Program-made: the position numbers and the translations under genes
From: CAVPWP01 sp050789285
GTDB lineage: Bacteria > Pseudomonadota > Alphaproteobacteria > Rhodobacterales > Rhodobacteraceae
Assembly (NCBI RefSeq): GCF_050789285.1
Contig: NZ_JBOUVX010000002.1
Span: 992,001-1,056,000, forward strand
DNA length: 64,000 nt
Direction of reading: 5' to 3'
Notes under the pieces: generated by a model
Databases searched by the model: none
What the model was told of the DNA's origin: nothing
The model's input: only the letters and a program-made list of their open reading frames with translations
In this document: in pieces, positions 8,220-16,301 of the stretch
How the letters are laid out: every line of letters begins with the position of its first letter
Numbering within the stretch: position 1 is the first letter of the stretch

Positions 8220-10136
8220 ATGACTGCAGACCAAGACAACCCAAAGGAGAGCGAACGTCCTGCCGATACAACCGGGGGAAATGGCCGCGCCCCGGTCACT
8301 GGGCACGAGCGCATCCGTGCCTACCTGCGACGGCTCGAGGCCAGTCCCGGCGTGTACCGGATGCTCGATGCCAAGGGCGCGGTCCTTTACGTGGGCAAGG
8401 CGCGAAACCTGAAGGCCCGGGTCTCGAACTACGCGCGCCCCGCGGGCCACAGCCCCCGGATTGCGCGCATGATCGCGGAAACCGCGTCGATGATGTTCCT
8501 CACGACACGGACCGAAACCGAGGCGCTGCTGCTCGAGCAAAACCTGATCAAGCAGTTGAAGCCGCGCTACAACGTGCTGCTGCGAGACGACAAGTCGTTT
8601 CCGAACATCCTGGTTTCGAAGGCGCACGCGTTTCCCCAGATCAAGAAGCACCGTGGGCGCAAGTCCGAACCGGGCAGCTACTATGGCCCCTTTGCCAGCG
8701 CGGGCGCGGTCAACCGGACGCTGAACCAGCTTCAGAAGGTCTTTCTGCTGCGCAACTGCTCGGACGCGACCTTCGAAAGCCGCACGCGGCCCTGCCTGCT
8801 GTATCAGATCAAGCGCTGCAGCGCGCCCTGTGTCGGCTACATCGACAAGGCGGGCTATGCCGCCCTCGTCGCCGACGCCGAGGCGTTCCTGCAAGGCAAA
8901 AGCACCCGCATCCAGGGCGACCTCGCGCACCAGATGCAAGAGGCGTCCGAGGCGATGGAATTCGAACGCGCCGCCGCGCTGCGCGACCGCATCCGGGCCC
9001 TGACCCAGGTGCAGGCCACGCAGGGCATCAATCCGCGGGGCGTGGCCGAGGCCGACGTGATCGCGCTTCACATGGAAGGCGGGCAGGCCTGCGTTCAGGT
9101 CTTCTTCATCCGTGCCAACCAAAGCTGGGGCAACCGCGATTACTACCCGCGCACCGGGTCCGGGGCCGAGGCCGCCGAGGTGCTGCAGGCCTTCATCGGC
9201 CAGTTCTACGACGACCGCGACCCGCCCCGGCAACTCCTGCTGTCCGACGATATCGAGGATCGCGACCTCGTGGCCGAAGCGCTGTCGCAGAAAGCCGGGC
9301 GCAAGGTCGAGGTTCTGGTGCCGCAGAGGGGCGAGAAGCACGAGCTTGTCGCCAACGCCCTGCGCAACGCCCGCGAAAGCCTGGCCCGCCGTATGGCCGA
9401 GTCCGCGACCCAGACACGGCTGCTCGACGGTCTGGCCGAAGCCTTCGGCCTTGACGGTTCGCCGCGCCGGATCGAGGTCTTCGACAACTCGCACATCCAG
9501 GGCACCGACGCGGTCGGCGCGATGATCGTGGCTGGTCCCGACGGATTCCAGAAGGGCCAGTATCGCAAGTTCAACATCCGGGGCGAAGAACTGACCCCCG
9601 GCGACGACTTTGGCATGATGAAGGAGGTGCTGACGCGGCGCTTCAAGCGTCTTCTCAAGGAAGACCCCGACCGCGACAGCGATGCCTGGCCCGATCTTCT
9701 TCTGATCGACGGCGGGGCAGGGCAGGTGGGCGCCGTGCACGAGATCATGGTCGAACTGGGGGTCGAGGACATCGCCATGGTCGGCGTCGCCAAGGGCGTC
9801 GACCGCGATGCGGGGAAAGAGGAATTCCATCGCCCCGGTCAGCGCCCCTTCGCACTGCGCCACAACGACCCCGTGCTCTATTTCGTGCAGCGGATGCGCG
9901 ACGAGGCGCACCGCTTCGCCATCGGCGCGCATCGCGCGAAGCGCGCCAAGGCCGTCGGCGCGACACCGCTTGACGAGGTGCCCGGCGTCGGCGCCGCGCG
10001 CAAGCGCGCGCTTCTGGCGCACTTCGGCAGCGCCAAGGCGGTAAGCCGGGCCAGCCTGAAGGACCTGACCGCGGTCGAGGGAATTTCCGACGCCATGGCC
10101 GAGGCCATCTACGACCACTTTCACGACAAGGGCTGA
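8220..10136 (+). CDS. uvrC: UvrABC system protein C (excinuclease subunit)
   Basis: 638 residues from ATG 8220; the frame is open to 8148 but homology begins only around residue 30. The GIY-YIG nuclease domain runs from PGVYRM (43-48) through LYVGKARNLKARV, making the 3' incision. A UVR motif (EASEAMEFERAAALRDRI) follows in the middle. The RNase H-like 5' nuclease region contains EVFDNSHIQGTDAVGAM and LLIDGGAGQVG. The end has helix-hairpin-helix DNA-binding motifs (VPGVGAARKRALLAHFGS). It acts in nucleotide excision repair with UvrA and UvrB. No LexA-type box was recognised upstream. Confidence 0.97.
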   Translation: MTADQDNPKESERPADTTGGNGRAPVTGHERIRAYLRRLEASPGVYRMLDAKGAVLYVGKARNLKARVSNYARPAGHSPRIARMIAETASMMFLTTRTETEALLLEQNLIKQLKPRYNVLLRDDKSFPNILVSKAHAFPQIKKHRGRKSEPGSYYGPFASAGAVNRTLNQLQKVFLLRNCSDATFESRTRPCLLYQIKRCSAPCVGYIDKAGYAALVADAEAFLQGKSTRIQGDLAHQMQEASEAMEFERAAALRDRIRALTQVQATQGINPRGVAEADVIALHMEGGQACVQVFFIRANQSWGNRDYYPRTGSGAEAAEVLQAFIGQFYDDRDPPRQLLLSDDIEDRDLVAEALSQKAGRKVEVLVPQRGEKHELVANALRNARESLARRMAESATQTRLLDGLAEAFGLDGSPRRIEVFDNSHIQGTDAVGAMIVAGPDGFQKGQYRKFNIRGEELTPGDDFGMMKEVLTRRFKRLLKEDPDRDSDAWPDLLLIDGGAGQVGAVHEIMVELGVEDIAMVGVAKGVDRDAGKEEFHRPGQRPFALRHNDPVLYFVQRMRDEAHRFAIGAHRAKRAKAVGATPLDEVPGVGAARKRALLAHFGSAKAVSRASLKDLTAVEGISDAMAEAIYDHFHDKG

Positions 10137-10161
10137 CGTTTCCCGCGCGACGCGCTAGGAC
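10133..10161 (+). promoter_or_regulatory. Putative pgsA promoter (CTGACG-N17-TAGGAC)
   Basis: The -35-like CTGACG (10133-10138) and -10-like TAGGAC (10156-10161) are separated by exactly 17 bp, and the -10 ends 7 bp before ATG 10169. That predicts a leaderless transcript. The AGGA inside the -10 could instead serve as a ribosome-binding site for read-through from uvrC. Confidence 0.4.
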
Positions 10162-10168
10162 TTCGCCC

Positions 10169-10849
10169 ATGATCTGGACCATACCGAACATCCTGACCGT
10201 CCTTCGCCTTCTGGCGGCGCCCGGCGTTGCGGTGATGTTCCTTTACTTCGCCCGTCCCTGGGCGGACTGGTTCGCGCTTGTGCTGTTCATTGGCGCCGCG
10301 CTGACCGACTGGATCGACGGCCGCCTGGCCCGGTCGTGGAAGCAGGAAACCAAGTTCGGCGCCATGCTCGACCCGATCGCCGACAAGGCGATGGTGGTGA
10401 TCGCGCTGTGTGTCATCGTCGGCCTCAGCTCGTTCGGGCGCGAGGTGATGGACCCCTGGATCCTGCTGCCCGCCACCTTCATCCTTTTCCGCGAGGTCTT
10501 CGTCAGCGGCCTGCGCGAGTTTCTGGGCGACACCGCCGGCACGCTGAAGGTCACCAAGCTTGCCAAATGGAAGACCACGGCGCAGATGGTCGCGATCGCC
10601 GTTCTTTTCGCCAAGGGCGTGTTCGAACATCACGCGATGGTGGTCAGCTACGGCCTTGGTCCCGAGATGACCAAGGCCGTGCTGGCGGGCGAAGTCGCCG
10701 ACGAGTTGGGGCTGGAACGCGCGCTGACGTGGACCTCGCTGACCTGGTGGGCCGGGGTGACGCTTCTGTGGGTCGCCGCCGTGCTGACGCTGCTGACCGG
10801 CCTTGACTACTTCCGAAAGGCGCTGCCTCACCTGAAGGAAGAACGATGA
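10169..10849 (+). CDS. pgsA: CDP-diacylglycerol-glycerol-3-phosphate 3-phosphatidyltransferase
   Basis: 226 residues, a multi-pass inner-membrane enzyme. The CDP-alcohol phosphotransferase signature D-x2-D-G-x2-A-R-x8-G-x3-D-x3-D is complete: DWIDGRLARSW, then KFGAMLDPIAD. It condenses CDP-diacylglycerol with glycerol-3-phosphate to phosphatidylglycerol phosphate, the committed step to phosphatidylglycerol. About 45 residues longer than the common 180-residue PgsA, the extra length forming a loop before the last membrane helix. It starts 32 bp after uvrC, and its stop overlaps the moaD ATG. Confidence 0.95.
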   Translation: MIWTIPNILTVLRLLAAPGVAVMFLYFARPWADWFALVLFIGAALTDWIDGRLARSWKQETKFGAMLDPIADKAMVVIALCVIVGLSSFGREVMDPWILLPATFILFREVFVSGLREFLGDTAGTLKVTKLAKWKTTAQMVAIAVLFAKGVFEHHAMVVSYGLGPEMTKAVLAGEVADELGLERALTWTSLTWWAGVTLLWVAAVLTLLTGLDYFRKALPHLKEER

Positions 10850-11094
10850 TCGACGTTCTCTATTTCGCCTGGCTGCGCGAACGGATCGGCACCGGCCGCG
10901 AACGGATCGCGACCGAGGCCGCGACCGTGTCGGATCTCGTGGACGAGTTGCGCGCCATCGACGAGCGGCACGCCGCGGCCTTCGCGGACATGGCGTCGGT
11001 CCGGGTGGCGCTGGATCAGGATCTCGCAGATTTCGACGCCCCGCTCGATGGTGTGCGCGAAGTGGCCTTCTTCCCGCCGATGACGGGCGGCTGA
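10846..11094 (+). CDS. moaD: Molybdopterin synthase sulfur carrier subunit
   Basis: 82 residues with a ubiquitin-like beta-grasp pattern and the obligatory C-terminal Gly-Gly (PPMTGG). That terminus is thiocarboxylated by MoeB and delivers sulfur to precursor Z (cPMP) in the MoaD-MoaE complex. The start YFAWLRERIG is typical of the family. ATG 10846 overlaps the pgsA stop by four bases, and the moaE ATG shares the last base of its stop (TGATG), giving tight coupling of the two subunits. Confidence 0.95.
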   Translation: MIDVLYFAWLRERIGTGRERIATEAATVSDLVDELRAIDERHAAAFADMASVRVALDQDLADFDAPLDGVREVAFFPPMTGG

Positions 11095-11549
11095 TGGGCG
11101 TCCGCGTCCAGTCCGCGCCCTTCGACATGGGCCGCGAGCTTGACGACTTCGTCACCGGCCGCAGGTCCGAGGGCGCGGTCGTCACCTTCTCGGGCCTCGT
11201 GCGTGACACCGGCGGGCTGAGCGCGATGGAGATCGAGCATTACCCCGGCATGACCGAACGCGCGATCGCTGGAATCGTGGCCGAGGCGACGCGCCGCTGG
11301 GACCTTGCCGATGCCCTTGTCATTCACCGCCACGGTCGCCTTCTGCCGGGCGAGGCCATCATGATGGTCGCCACGGCCGCGCGCCACCGCCGGGCCGCCT
11401 TCGAGGCGGCCGAGTTCCTGATGGATTATCTCAAGTCCCGCGCGCCGTTCTGGAAGAAAGAGTACCGCGGCGGCGACGCGACCTGGGTCGACGCGACGGA
11501 CGACGACGAAGCGGCGCTGGGACGCTGGTCGATCAGGTCGTCTGACTGA
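11094..11549 (+). CDS. moaE: Molybdopterin synthase catalytic subunit
   Basis: 151 residues. Family hallmarks are GAVVTFSGLVRD, LEIEHYPGM-like MEIEHYPGM, VIHRHGRLLPGE and the catalytic lysine region PFWKKEYRGG. It forms the heterotetramer with MoaD that converts cyclic pyranopterin monophosphate to molybdopterin in the cytoplasm. Its start shares one base with the moaD stop. The gene converges with the membrane coiled-coil gene on the other strand and overlaps its end by 17 bp. Confidence 0.96.
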   Translation: MGVRVQSAPFDMGRELDDFVTGRRSEGAVVTFSGLVRDTGGLSAMEIEHYPGMTERAIAGIVAEATRRWDLADALVIHRHGRLLPGEAIMMVATAARHRRAAFEAAEFLMDYLKSRAPFWKKEYRGGDATWVDATDDDEAALGRWSIRSSD

Positions 11550-11862
11550 TCCGGTCTATGTGGGCGCGCAATTCCTCGGCCTCGTGCCGCGCCTCGCGCA
11601 GCCCGTCCATCGCGGCGCGCAGTTCGGCTTCGGTCTGGGCCAGCTGGTTGGTCATCTCGGCTTCGCGCTGCTGCAGGTAGGTGATCGCCTGGTCGCGCGT
11701 CTCTTCGGCTTCGTGCAGCGCCTGCGCCATCTTGTCGAGTTCGCTCAGATCCGCCTGGCTGACCCGCGACATGCGCGAGATCAGCCAGTGCGCGAACCAG
11801 CCGACCAGGAACGCCACGAACAGGATCGCGGCGGTCGCAAGGATGAATTCGTTGCGGTTCAT
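11533..11862 (-). CDS. Small membrane-anchored coiled-coil protein (109 aa)
   Basis: One N-terminal transmembrane helix (FILATAAILFVAFLVGWFAHWL) is followed by about 80 residues of charged, heptad-like sequence rich in Glu, Arg, Ala and Leu, most likely a coiled coil. ATG 11862 overlaps the stop of the BON/OmpA gene (ATGA), so the two are co-translated. This suggests a partner role at the envelope. I do not recognise a named family; it may be a structural or scaffolding partner of the OmpA-type protein. Confidence 0.78.
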   Translation of the reverse strand: MNRNEFILATAAILFVAFLVGWFAHWLISRMSRVSQADLSELDKMAQALHEAEETRDQAITYLQQREAEMTNQLAQTEAELRAAMDGLREARHEAEELRAHIDRISQTT

Positions 11863-13874
11863 TCCGTGGTCTCCGCCTCGCTGTCCGTATCGCTTTCCGT
11901 GTCCGTATCGGTGTCCGTGCCCTCGGCAACCGCCGCCTCGGCCGTGCCATCGCCGGCCCCTGCGTCTGTCTCTGCGTCGGCCCCTGTCCCTGCGTCCGGG
12001 TCGCCCGCGGCGCCTTCTCCTCCGGCCGCATTCCCGGCCACGGCCAGCGTGAACTCGATCCGCCGGTTGGCTTCCCGTCCGGCCTCGGTCTCGTTCGACT
12101 CGAGCGGCTTCTCTTCGCCATATCCCTTGGCCGTCAGGTTCGACGTCAGCACTCGCCGCGCCATGATCGCGTTCAGCACGGCGTCGGCCCGGGCCTGGCT
12201 GAGTTGCAGGTTCATCTCTTCGCGGCCCTGGCTGTCGGTATGTCCGCCGATCTCCATCCTGACCTGCTGGCATTCGCGAAGAAGCTCGGCCACCTTGTCG
12301 ATCGTCTCCATCGCCTCGGCCTCGATCTCGGTCGAGCCGGGGGCGAAGGTGATCTTCCTGTCCGCAAGCGCCCGGTTGATCCGCGTCACGCATTCGTCGG
12401 GCGTGGGCAGGGCGGCAACCGGGTCAAGCGCGGGGTCATAGCTGATCTCAAGCCCGTAATCGGCGCCTTCGCCCAGCCGCTCGGACAGAAGCCGCGAGAT
12501 CTCGGCCGGCGCCCCTTCGTCGCCGGTGATGCCGCGGATGCTCAGGAAATCGGGCTGCACGACAAGCACGCCGTTGTTGAGCAGCGACAGCGCCTCGAGA
12601 CCCGAAAGCACGCGGATCGGCCAACCCTCGGGCAGGTTCTCGTCAAGCCGGGTCGCGGGGCTGACACTGGCGGTGCCGAAGCGCGCCTTGGCGAAGCTCT
12701 CCACCGCGTCGCGGGCGCGTTCATCGGTGATCCGGCCGCGCAGTTGCACAAGGCCTTCGGGCGATTTCGTGGCGACGAATTCGGGGATCGTCAGGCTGTC
12801 GCCGGTTCCGTCAATCTCGACGGGTTCGGGCAACACCGAATACAGCGCAAAGACATCGGGCAGGCGGTTCTCGAGCTCGCCCACCACCCGGTCGAAAACG
12901 TCCTGAGGGGTCGTGTCGGCGGCGACCAGCGTGATGTCGGCGTTCGACATCGTCACCGACCCGGCACCGATCTCCCTGAGCGCAAGGATCACCCGTTCGG
13001 CGGCCTCGGCCCAGCGCGTCGAAGGCACGCCAAGCCCGACCGTGCAAAGCGCCGTTCCTTCAAGCCCGGCCTCGCGTGCCGCCGCCACGATGCGGTTGCG
13101 CGCCTGATCGGTGTCGGCCGAACACGCGTCGAATCGCGGGCCGTCCTCGTCGATGATGAAGCGCAGCGTGAAGGGGGCGATCACCGGGCGTGGCGCCGAC
13201 AGGTTGAGGTCAAGCCGCACGCCCTGCGGCGCAAGGCTGGCCAGCTGCGTCTCTGTGCGCCGCTTGACCTGCGTGCTTTCGGTCGTCGCCGTGATCGCCA
13301 CCCGGTCGGCCGCGACCGAGATCTTCGAGCGCGGCAATTGCGCCAGCGCATCCATCGAATAGTCCACCGCCTGCCGCCAGCCCTGCGGCTGGGGGAAGTC
13401 GGCGGTCTCCATCAAGTCGGTGACGGTGCCGCCCCCCGCGATCTGGCCGGCGCGCTCGATCAGCGCGGCGCGGTCCATCGCCTCGGGGATAAGACCGAAC
13501 AGGGCGATGCCGTCGTCGTTGCGCAGGATCTCGATCGAAAAGCGCGGTGGCTCGATCGGATCGGGATGGCTGACCGACATCTGATCGACGATGCGCGCGG
13601 CATCCACCGCGGTGCCCGCCACGGTCAGGGCGCGAAAGCGCGTCGCCTCGTCCGGGGCGGTGCCGCCAAGGCCCACGATCAGCCCGTCGACGGTGACGTC
13701 GACCCAGTCGTGACCATCGACCGTCAGCACGCGCTGCACGTCGGCCTGACTGGCCCGTTCGATCGCGGTCACGGCCGAGCCCGCCGCGATCAGGCAGACC
13801 ACGCAGGCCGCGGCCATTGCCCCGGCAGCCGGGACATAGGACGACAGTCGAAGGGATTTGCGATAGCGCGCCAT
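11859..13874 (-). CDS. BON/OmpA family envelope protein with acidic repeat tail
   Basis: 671 residues from ATG 13874. A basic N-terminus and one membrane helix (AGAMAAACVVCLIAAGSAVTAI) anchor it to the inner membrane. The periplasmic part contains repeated BON-like segments, then a C-terminal OmpA/MotB peptidoglycan-binding domain with IGGHTDSQG and the NRRIEFTLA ending. After it comes an unusual 60-residue tail rich in Gly, Ala, Asp and Thr that ends in Thr-Asp dipeptide repeats. It likely links the membrane to peptidoglycan. It lies downstream of ubiA and is coupled to the coiled-coil gene. Confidence 0.83.
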   Translation of the reverse strand: MARYRKSLRLSSYVPAAGAMAAACVVCLIAAGSAVTAIERASQADVQRVLTVDGHDWVDVTVDGLIVGLGGTAPDEATRFRALTVAGTAVDAARIVDQMSVSHPDPIEPPRFSIEILRNDDGIALFGLIPEAMDRAALIERAGQIAGGGTVTDLMETADFPQPQGWRQAVDYSMDALAQLPRSKISVAADRVAITATTESTQVKRRTETQLASLAPQGVRLDLNLSAPRPVIAPFTLRFIIDEDGPRFDACSADTDQARNRIVAAAREAGLEGTALCTVGLGVPSTRWAEAAERVILALREIGAGSVTMSNADITLVAADTTPQDVFDRVVGELENRLPDVFALYSVLPEPVEIDGTGDSLTIPEFVATKSPEGLVQLRGRITDERARDAVESFAKARFGTASVSPATRLDENLPEGWPIRVLSGLEALSLLNNGVLVVQPDFLSIRGITGDEGAPAEISRLLSERLGEGADYGLEISYDPALDPVAALPTPDECVTRINRALADRKITFAPGSTEIEAEAMETIDKVAELLRECQQVRMEIGGHTDSQGREEMNLQLSQARADAVLNAIMARRVLTSNLTAKGYGEEKPLESNETEAGREANRRIEFTLAVAGNAAGGEGAAGDPDAGTGADAETDAGAGDGTAEAAVAEGTDTDTDTESDTDSEAETTE

Positions 13875-13911
13875 CGCCGCCGTTCTTATGACGCGTCCGT
13901 GCGGGGTGCAA

Positions 13912-14874
13912 TCATACCGCGGCGGCAGCGGCAAGAAACAGCGCAGGGATCAGCCCGGCGTTTCGGTTCGACCGGAAGACCCTCAGGCAGACCTCGGAGT
14001 CGTCGATATCAAGGTGCCGGATTTGCGCGGCCATGTGCCAGCCGAAGGCCCATGCGCCCCCAAGGGCCAGCGCCATCGCAAGCGCATTGCCCCCCGGCAC
14101 AAGTGCCGGAATCACCGCCACCGCCATCAGGCTGACCGTGGCGACAAGGAACCGGCGCATCCAGCGATAGGTGTCGGCGCCGAACAGCCGCGCGGTCGAC
14201 CTGACGCCGATCAGGGCGTCGTCCTCGCGGTCCTGATGTGCATAGATCGTGTCGTAGAACAGCGTCCAGGCGATGCCCGACAGGTACAGGATCACAGCCG
14301 GCCAGCCCAGCGTTCCGGTGTGCGCCGTCCAGGCCAGAAGCGCCCCCCAGTTGAAGGCAAGCCCCAGGAAGACCTGTGGCCACCAGGTGAAGCGCTTGGC
14401 GAAGGGATAGACCGCCACCGGCACAAGCGACAGGATGCCCAGAAGGATGGCGTTCAGATTGAAGGTCAGCAGGATCGCGAAGGCCAGAAGGGCCTGCATC
14501 ACCAGCCAGACCAGGGCCTGTCGCACGCTGACCTGACCCGAAGGGATGGGGCGTGACCGGGTCCGCGCCACGGCGCCGTCGATATCCCGGTCGGTGATGT
14601 CGTTCCAGGTGCACCCCGCCCCGCGCATGAGCACCGCCCCGATCGCGCAGCCCGTGAAGATCCACGCGTCGTGCCAGCCGAAGCGCCCGGTTGATGCCGA
14701 GGCAAGGAACAGACCCCACCAGCATGGCAGAAGCAGAAGCCAGGTCCCGATCGGCCGGTCGGCGCGGCTGAGCCGCAGGTAGGGGCGCAAGGGCGCGGGA
14801 GCCAGCGTGTCGACCCAATTGCCCTTGACCGCGTCGGCCACCTGTCCTTGAGGTGTATCGGTGGTCTTGGACAT
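13912..14874 (-). CDS. ubiA: 4-hydroxybenzoate polyprenyltransferase
   Basis: 320 residues, an intramembrane prenyltransferase with about eight helices. The first Asp-rich motif NDITDRDID (91-99) and the second YDTIYAHQDREDD bind Mg2+-diphosphate. It joins the polyprenyl chain to 4-hydroxybenzoate in ubiquinone synthesis. The polyprenyl synthase at 47727 could make its donor. The start lies only 12 bp from the divergent rsmE start, and no clear ribosome-binding site is visible. Confidence 0.94.
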   Translation of the reverse strand: MSKTTDTPQGQVADAVKGNWVDTLAPAPLRPYLRLSRADRPIGTWLLLLPCWWGLFLASASTGRFGWHDAWIFTGCAIGAVLMRGAGCTWNDITDRDIDGAVARTRSRPIPSGQVSVRQALVWLVMQALLAFAILLTFNLNAILLGILSLVPVAVYPFAKRFTWWPQVFLGLAFNWGALLAWTAHTGTLGWPAVILYLSGIAWTLFYDTIYAHQDREDDALIGVRSTARLFGADTYRWMRRFLVATVSLMAVAVIPALVPGGNALAMALALGGAWAFGWHMAAQIRHLDIDDSEVCLRVFRSNRNAGLIPALFLAAAAAV

Positions 14875-14886
14875 CGGGGGGCATCC

Positions 14887-15618
14887 ATGGGTGAGGGGAA
14901 GATCCGGCTCTTTCTAGACCATGATTTCAGCCCGGGGCAAACCGTTCCCCTGAGACCGGATCAGGCCCATTACCTTTTCGCCGTGATGCGCCGCGGCGCG
15001 GGCGACGCGCTTCTTGTCTTCAACGGGCGCGACGGCGAATGGCTGGCCGAAGTGACCGAGGCGAGAAAGCGCGCCGGCGCCGTCACGGTGCAGGAGCGGA
15101 CGCGCCCGCAGCTTGATCCGCCGGACCTCTGGCTTCTCTTCGCGCCGATCAAGAAGGCGCGCACCGACTTCATCGTCGAGAAGGCGGTGGAACTGGGTGT
15201 GGCGCGGATTCAGCCGGTGAGCACGCGCTTCACCAACGCCGAGCGCATCCGCCGCGACCGGCTTCAGGCCCATGCGGTCGAGGCGGCCGAGCAATGCGGC
15301 GCGACCTTCGTCCCCGAGGTGGCCGACCTTGCGCCGCTTGACCGTGTCCTGTCCGGCTGGCCCGCCGGGCGCCAGCTTGTCTTCTGCGACGAGGCCCGCG
15401 CGGGCGCCGCGACCGATCCGCGCGCGGTCCTGACCGGCGCCCCCGCCGCGGTTCTGATCGGCCCGGAAGGCGGCTTCTCCGACGACGAACGCGGCCGCCT
15501 GTCCGCGCTGCCCCAGGCGGTGTCGCTGGCGCTTGGCCCGCGCATCCTGCGCGCCGACACCGCCGCGGTCGCCGCCATCACGCTGTGGCAAAGCGCGGTC
15601 GGCGACTGGCGGAGATGA
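14887..15618 (+). CDS. rsmE: 16S rRNA (uracil1498-N3)-methyltransferase
   Basis: 243 residues from ATG 14887, preceded by a GGGGGG run that can act as ribosome-binding site. The C-terminal SPOUT knot is clear from LIGPEGGFSDDE and LGPRILRADTA, the SAM-binding loops. The N-terminal part is a PUA-like RNA-binding domain. The enzyme methylates U1498 of 16S rRNA in the small ribosomal subunit. It is divergent from ubiA with only 12 bp between starts, so at least one promoter must lie inside the neighbouring coding region. Confidence 0.95.
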   Translation: MGEGKIRLFLDHDFSPGQTVPLRPDQAHYLFAVMRRGAGDALLVFNGRDGEWLAEVTEARKRAGAVTVQERTRPQLDPPDLWLLFAPIKKARTDFIVEKAVELGVARIQPVSTRFTNAERIRRDRLQAHAVEAAEQCGATFVPEVADLAPLDRVLSGWPAGRQLVFCDEARAGAATDPRAVLTGAPAAVLIGPEGGFSDDERGRLSALPQAVSLALGPRILRADTAAVAAITLWQSAVGDWRR

Positions 15619-15664
15619 AGGGCGGAGTGCCCGGCGGATCGAAGCCGACCCCGCGCGGCGATCG

Positions 15665-15693
15665 GTGACAAGTCGTCGGGGTTTGCCTACAGT
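15665..15693 (+). promoter_or_regulatory. Putative promoter GTGACA-N17-TACAGT
   Basis: GTGACA (15665-15670) and TACAGT (15688-15693) have an exact 17-bp spacer. The -10 ends 7 bp before ATG 15701 and no Shine-Dalgarno sequence lies between, so the transcript is probably leaderless. Confidence 0.5.
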
Positions 15694-15700
15694 CCTTGCG

Positions 15701-16240
15701 ATGGAAACGGCAGCGGCCCGCAGGCGGATGAGCTTCATCAGACCCGAACTGGCGCGAAAGCTGAACCGCTGGCGCGAGACGCTGGCCGGCCTGGCTGCGG
15801 CCGCGCTTGGCTTTCTGTGGTTCTCGACCGCGATGGGGCTTCTGTGGATCCTGGGGATCGTTCTGATGGTCGGGGGCGCGCTTCTGGCGGTGGCCGGCAT
15901 CCAGTGCGCCCGCTTCCGCCGCGGCGGCGAGGGGCCGGGTCTTGTGCAGGTTCTGGAAGGGCAGGTCACTTATTTCGGCCCGCATGACGGCGGCACGGTT
16001 TCGGTGCAGGACCTCGTCTCGGTCGAGCTTGACCCCGGCGCCGAGACCCCGGCCTGGGTCGTCACCGGCACGCTGGGCGAAGCGTTGCGAATCCCGGTCG
16101 ACGCGGTCGGGGCCGAGGCGCTGTTCGACGTGTTCTCGGGGCTGCCCGGCCTGCAGACCGAGGCGATGCTTCAGAAGCTTGAACGCAACCCCTCGCAGCG
16201 CGTGACGGTCTGGCAGCGCGGTCCCGTCCTCGTGCATTGA
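15701..16240 (+). CDS. Conserved hypothetical membrane protein (179 aa)
   Basis: Starts at ATG 15701 directly after a promoter-like element. Two adjacent hydrophobic helices (about residues 28-66: LAGLAAAALGFLWF and LLWILGIVLMVGGALLAVAGI) form a hairpin. A soluble C-terminal domain of roughly 110 residues follows, with a predicted beta-rich pattern (VQVLEGQVTYFGPHDGG). I do not recognise a named family. It precedes gshA on the same strand with a 61-bp gap and may be co-transcribed with it. Confidence 0.72.
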   Translation: METAAARRRMSFIRPELARKLNRWRETLAGLAAAALGFLWFSTAMGLLWILGIVLMVGGALLAVAGIQCARFRRGGEGPGLVQVLEGQVTYFGPHDGGTVSVQDLVSVELDPGAETPAWVVTGTLGEALRIPVDAVGAEALFDVFSGLPGLQTEAMLQKLERNPSQRVTVWQRGPVLVH

Positions 16241-16301
16241 CTTTCGCCCGTTTGGGCGACAGGTCAGGGGCAGGAACGATCAGGCGCGGAGCCGCACAGA
16301 C

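Noticed and set aside
8049..10124. Long minus-strand frame over uvrC
   Set aside because: It lies opposite a clear UvrC with all domains, shows no protein-like motifs and reflects GC-rich codon bias.
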